From positions 4,650,001 to 4,714,000 of the forward strand of contig JASJZC010000007.1 in the NCBI GenBank assembly GCA_037178855.1: a stretch of 64,000 nt of DNA, written 5' to 3'. The stretch's first letter is position 1; every line of letters begins with the position of its first letter. The stretch is from Oscheius sp. JU75 (Eukaryota > Nematoda > Chromadorea > Rhabditida > Rhabditidae). The notes beneath the pieces were generated by a model that saw only the letters and a program-made list of their open reading frames with translations, was not told where the DNA came from and did not search any database. Below are positions 60,217 through 64,000 of the stretch, piece after piece. The position numbers and the translations under genes were made by a program.

Positions 60217-61479
60217 ATGCCTTCCAAATCCGATACCTTTTTGATCTATCTAATACTGCCAGCTATCATATTGACTATTGGTACATCCTTCTTGTTTCTT
60301 GTGAAGATCAAGAACGAAATTGATACGGTGAAGGACTCGCTCGATTTGGAGCTGGGAGATGCCAAGGTATCAATTTTTATGTAGTATACCCAATGGTGTT
60401 AGGCTCTGAGAGAAGTTATTGTGGAAGAAGTCAAACTACTCCCAAAAGTTAAAAATCTTCCGAAAAGGCAGTCTTACTACGATAACGACAGCTATGCAAG
60501 ACCTCCAGCACTTCCAGTCAATGCACAGCCACCAGCGATTGCTCCCAACTCTAGAGTCTGCAGTACGTTGTATCAAAGAAAGGTTAACATTTACTAGACT
60601 GTCAAGCGGAAAACAAGTGTCCAGCAGGATTTCCAGGACCAAAAGGCGTCAGGGGACTGAAAGGAAAGCATGGTGATGATGGAAGGCCGGGTAAAAAGGT
60701 CAGCTCACATAACCTTTTATTACAAAAGCACACCTGCCAATAGGTTGTGCTACTTAAACTACATATCATTCAGGGAGAGCCATGTTTGGACGTAACCCAA
60801 AATCATTACCAAGTCCCTTGCCAATATTGTCCTGCTGGCCAGCAAGGTCCACCCGGACTTCCTGGATTGCATGGTACAGCGTTATCTGTGTCAGATATCA
60901 AAGGTTCAGGCCCTCGAGGTATCAGAGGCCAAAGTGGAAATCAAGGACTTCAAGGAGCGAACGGAATGCCAGGAAGGAACGGTGATATGGGACCTGCAGG
61001 ATCTGATGGTATGATCAATAGAAGCAAGAAGTAAGTACTTATTTGAGGTGCCAATGGAGCTGGAGGACAAGTAGGTGCGCCTGGAATGAACTTTCCTAAA
61101 ACTGTGGGTGTCCGAGGACCCAAAGGACTAACTGGTGAACGCGGAGATGTTGGCCTTCCAGGAGACAGAGGACTTACCGGAACTCCTGGTTTAGTCGGAA
61201 AAGCGTAGAAAATCTTCTTTAAAGAGTTCTCCCAGTTTTAGCGGCGCAATAGGATTCCGAGGCCTACCAGGTTATATTGGAAAGATCGGTATTCCAGGAG
61301 AACAAGGGCTTACTGGGACTCCAGGCTCAGACGCCATGGTATGTTTCAGTATCGAACCACAAAGTCCCATCAAAATATTGCCACATAACCTTTTTCAGTA
61401 TTGCCCATGTCCCACGAGAGCAGAAGCGGTCGAAACTGCGACGTCACCTACCTCGTATGTCTTGTCTGGAGGCTATTGA
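60217..61479 (+). CDS. Nematode cuticle collagen
   Basis: Structural collagen of the exoskeleton, made by hypodermis and cross-linked between moults. The ATG at 60217 begins MPSKSDTFLIYLILPAIILT. This is the N-terminal cuticle-collagen domain with a signal-anchor segment, followed by IKNEIDTVKDSLDLELGDAK. A subtilisin-like processing site is visible (NLPKRQSYYDN). After the cysteine pair region (NSRVCNCQAENKCPAGFPGP) come Gly-X-Y blocks: GPKGVRGLKGKHGDDGRPG, then after QVPCQYCPAG the blocks GPPGLPGLHG and GPRGIRGQSGNQGLQG, then GPKGLTGERGDVGLPGDRGL and GFRGLPGYIGKIGIPGEQG. The end is YCPCPTRAEAVETATSPTS to SGGY, stop at 61479. Six or seven exons join in phase. The triple helix is interrupted at ALSVSDIKGSG. 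I cannot name the col gene. It converges on the ion-channel gene 222 bp away. Confidence 0.95.
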
Positions 61480-61700
61480 CTTCCGCTTGTCGTGATGAGC
61501 ACTCTATTTATTTCAACAAATCATCAGTATTGAAAAAATACACGTATTTTTTGAATCCATTCCAAATAAATGCATATAATAAGACAATAGAAGGGGAAAC
61601 CGGGGGTCGTTGGGACTAAAGAAAGATCACAACCGTTCTCGAACTCTTATAATGCAAATGCGAAGCACCCTTTTCTGTGAGATGGAATTTGTTCGTGTGA

Positions 61701-64000
61701 TTAACTAAGAGAAAAAAGGATAACAACGGGAACTGTGACTAGAAGAAGGTAAAAAGACATAAATATGAGGTCGAGTCGCTCCGAAATTCGCACATAGCCG
61801 TTAGCTTCTCTTCTTCTCCGGATGGCATGAGGATCGTCCAGATCGAATTCATCCAATTCGCCCTAAAACAGCCTTTGTATGTTGCTTGCACCCCGATTCA
61901 TGAGATAGGTGTCCCCACTTGCATGAAGACAGCCGTCTATCCTCACGGGCGCGGCTGGCGCACGTTCAGTGCGCGTTTCCCACAATTTATGGCCGGTAGA
62001 TGTGGCCAGTTGCTAGCCTAGTCTCATAGAGAAGAAGAAGTATCACAGCTCTTTTTTGGTTGACACAGGAAAATAAGAGCTTGTTTGCTCCGACACATCG
62101 ACTACAAATAATTTCGAAAGACAAACCTGAATGTTCTCGCATGTTGCAGCCAACTTTTTGACGAAACCCTCAATGGCAATTATCTTCTTTGACAACTGAT
62201 GTTCGCCGTTGGCAATTTCTCCATTCAGAAGTGTGACTCTAGCAGGCAGATCAATGTCGTCCTTCGTCAGCACATCCTTCACATCCCACTACAAAAGCAA
62301 AAGTAGAAAAAAGAAAAGGAACCAACTCGTCGCTTGATCGGCCTCAAGCAAAAGAAGTACAGCACCCAGTTACTTGGCTCATCTCCATATCGACCCATCC
62401 TGTGTACTTTCATTACAACTCCCGTAGTCATAGCTGCTAAGGAGACTGTCACCATGTTGAACAAGAAGTAACCGACTGAAAACTGTCCATTAGCAGCATC
62501 TAAATGATTGCTCTGTCATTTTTTAATGACCCAATGTGTACGGAGAGAAATCATTGTGGAGCCATCAACTACGCAATACCTTCAGCATATGGGCCATTCT
62601 GGTGTAATATTTCAACTGCACTTTTAATGGCATTCTCAGCTTCTTTTCGAAGTGTCTCAATGTTGTAAAGGTAGAAAAATGCTTACCGAGAAGCGGAACG
62701 TGGGTGGAGCTGTGTGGAATTTTCTCACTAACAACCAGGCTTAACACAGCCATGGTAAGAATAGCTGTTACTCCGAGAGTAAACCGTTCCTGAAGAGAAG
62801 AATATCAAAACAAGATTTCAAAGATTACCTCTCTTTCTCCAGTGGTCGAGAATCTGGCGAATAAACCAACAACAGATATAGCACACATCACATACGATGG
62901 GAAGGTGAGGGTAACCATGTAGAAGAGAGGACGACGCTTGACAGAAACCTCATAGCGTAGTTCGGACACCTGAAAGACATTGTCTTGTTTTGGATGTATC
63001 AGACAGCCCGTATCTTTTTGAACGCAAATGCCACGATATCGTCAGAATCGTCATGTTTACCTACCACAATTCCTTCGTGATGATAGTCGCTGTTGTTGAC
63101 TCTTACAGATAGCAACCTCCATTCCTCGTTGTCCGTATAATGTTCTCTGATTTTCCTAACTGGCGGCGCTGTTAATCTAATCTTTTCTTTTCCGTACTGC
63201 CATGAGGCAATCTGTAACATTTTTGTGTTTTGTATTGGTTCTCAATACCTCCATGGAACAGCGCTGATCATCAAGTGGGAAATGCTTGATGTTGATCTTG
63301 CAGCTGACAGTGTAGACGGCTGGATGTGACGTCTCAATCGTTCCATTAGAAAAAATCAATGCTGGAGCTCTAACAGAAGAAAGAAGATCTTCATGGTCCA
63401 GCCTGGAATTGTGTACCCTTTAACCGGGCTAGAGCCCGCCGAGAACTAGAGGTTTCCACAAAGGACAGGGTAGAAGCCACTTCATCACAGACATGCACCC
63501 CATTAGAACGACTGTCTATTACGATACTTCGAAGCGTGTGACCAATACCATTAGCAAGTGAGTTATTATGGTGTTCTTTCGTAATCTATGTTGCGCTGTT
63601 GAGCTTTCGAGCCTAATTAACAGCTAAATGGACACAGCTGACCTGTGTCGGTACCTTTCATCGGGTGACATCTCTCGCGAAAACTTTTGCTTTGCAATTC
63701 CCCCTCCTTCCGGTGTGGGTGGGAGATTAGGTGTTCTCGGTCGTTTAAGGAGCCCCAGAATCTCAGCGGTACTTACATATTGAAAACGATGATATCCGGA
63801 ACCCAGATCTTGTTGAGAGGAAGCCATGTCTTCGGAATACCTCCGTACAGTGCAGGATCCCAAGCCAGAGAAGGATCTGTCCATCTCTAGAGGATTCTTT
63901 GAAGATCATTGACGTCAACATACTTCATCGATGTAGGCCAGAACTGTCATGGTTTGTTTCAGTTCGTCGATTCCGAGAATATGCACCAGCTCCATCTCAT
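61701..64000 (-). CDS. Cys-loop ligand-gated ion channel subunit (nicotinic-receptor-like), 5' end beyond window
   Basis: Pentameric ligand-gated channel subunit of the plasma membrane. The 5' part continues past the right edge. Visible extracellular pieces are ELKQTMTVLAYIDE, WTDPSLAWDPALYGGIPKTW and LPLNKIWVPDIIVFNM, then APALIFSNGTIETSHPAVYT. The Cys-loop is CKINIKHFPLDDQRC, with 13 residues between the cysteines. TM1 is RRPLFYMVTLTFPSYVMCAI. The pore-lining TM2 is GEREERFTLGVTAILTMAVL SLVVSEKIP; the Glu-rich inner mouth suggests cation selectivity. TM3 is VGYFLFNMVTVSLAAMTTGV. After an amphipathic helix (EHQLSKKIIAIEGFVKKLAA), an intron of about 270 nt separates the TM4 exon (LDLIFMSFYLLLVTVPVVIL), stop at 61701. 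The loop-C region (SVRVNNSDYHHEGIV) lacks the paired cysteines of nicotinic alpha subunits. Ligand and gene name are undetermined. Confidence 0.93.

Noticed and set aside
1-64000. CRISPR array, bacterial operon, riboswitch, insertion sequence or retroelement
   Set aside because: Intron-rich nematode gene structure throughout; no direct-repeat array, transposase, reverse transcriptase or integrase motifs were seen.

Overview
The window is nuclear DNA of a nematode, most likely a chromadorean. Coding sequence is cut into short exons by GT-AG introns, many only 30-60 nt long. Several genes have a splice acceptor a few bases before the start codon, as expected for trans-splicing. The gene content is typically nematode: cuticle collagen, ground-like protein, serpentine receptor, PAR-type bZIP and three-finger (Ly6-like) proteins. 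I joined exons by hand from frame, phase and family resemblance, so the ends of weaker genes are approximate. The species cannot be named from the sequence.

Layout. 0.3-5.1 kb (+): peroxidasin, a secreted extracellular-matrix peroxidase. 5.3-9.2 kb (-): a small unknown gene and two Ly6/three-finger type genes, the second perhaps decayed. 9.5-11.4 kb: a convergent pair of secreted genes, a CxxPPC/proline-rich protein (+) and a ground-like protein (-). 14.2-18.1 kb (-): PP4 regulatory subunit 3 (SMK-1 family). 19.1-19.9 kb (+): CHMP5/Vps60 of ESCRT-III. 23.6-25.1 kb (+): a FMRFamide-receptor-like GPCR, followed convergently at 25.5-25.9 kb (-) by a neuropeptide precursor with five NPYSW repeats. 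28.7-33.9 kb (+): five tandem multi-pass membrane-protein genes of one family, two with polyhistidine runs and PPxY tails. 33.9-34.3 kb (-): small secreted helical protein. 35.0-35.8 kb (+): CES-2/HLF-like bZIP factor. 35.9-38.0 kb (-): two small candidate genes and a secreted cysteine-rich EB-like protein. 39.0-46.9 kb (-): one long WDR62/MAPKBP1-like WD40 gene with a Ser/Arg-rich tail. 50.7-52.3 kb (+): srg-superfamily chemoreceptor. 52.6-53.7 kb (-): UPF0462 (C4orf33-like) protein with an added membrane anchor. 54.5-55.7 kb (-): F-box protein. 60.2-61.5 kb (+): cuticle collagen. 61.7 kb to the right edge (-): Cys-loop ligand-gated ion channel, 5' end outside the window.

The genes do not form one pathway. 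Three loose themes recur: extracellular matrix and cuticle (peroxidasin, collagen, proline-rich, ground-like and EB-like proteins), neuronal signalling (peptide precursor, peptide receptor, chemoreceptor, ion channel, Ly6 proteins), and core cell functions (PP4R3, CHMP5, WDR62-like, F-box). The most interesting items are the NPYSW peptide precursor beside a peptide GPCR, and the compact five-gene membrane-protein array. The stretches 11.4-14.2, 19.9-23.6, 26-28.7, 47-49.7 and 55.7-60.2 kb look mostly non-coding.
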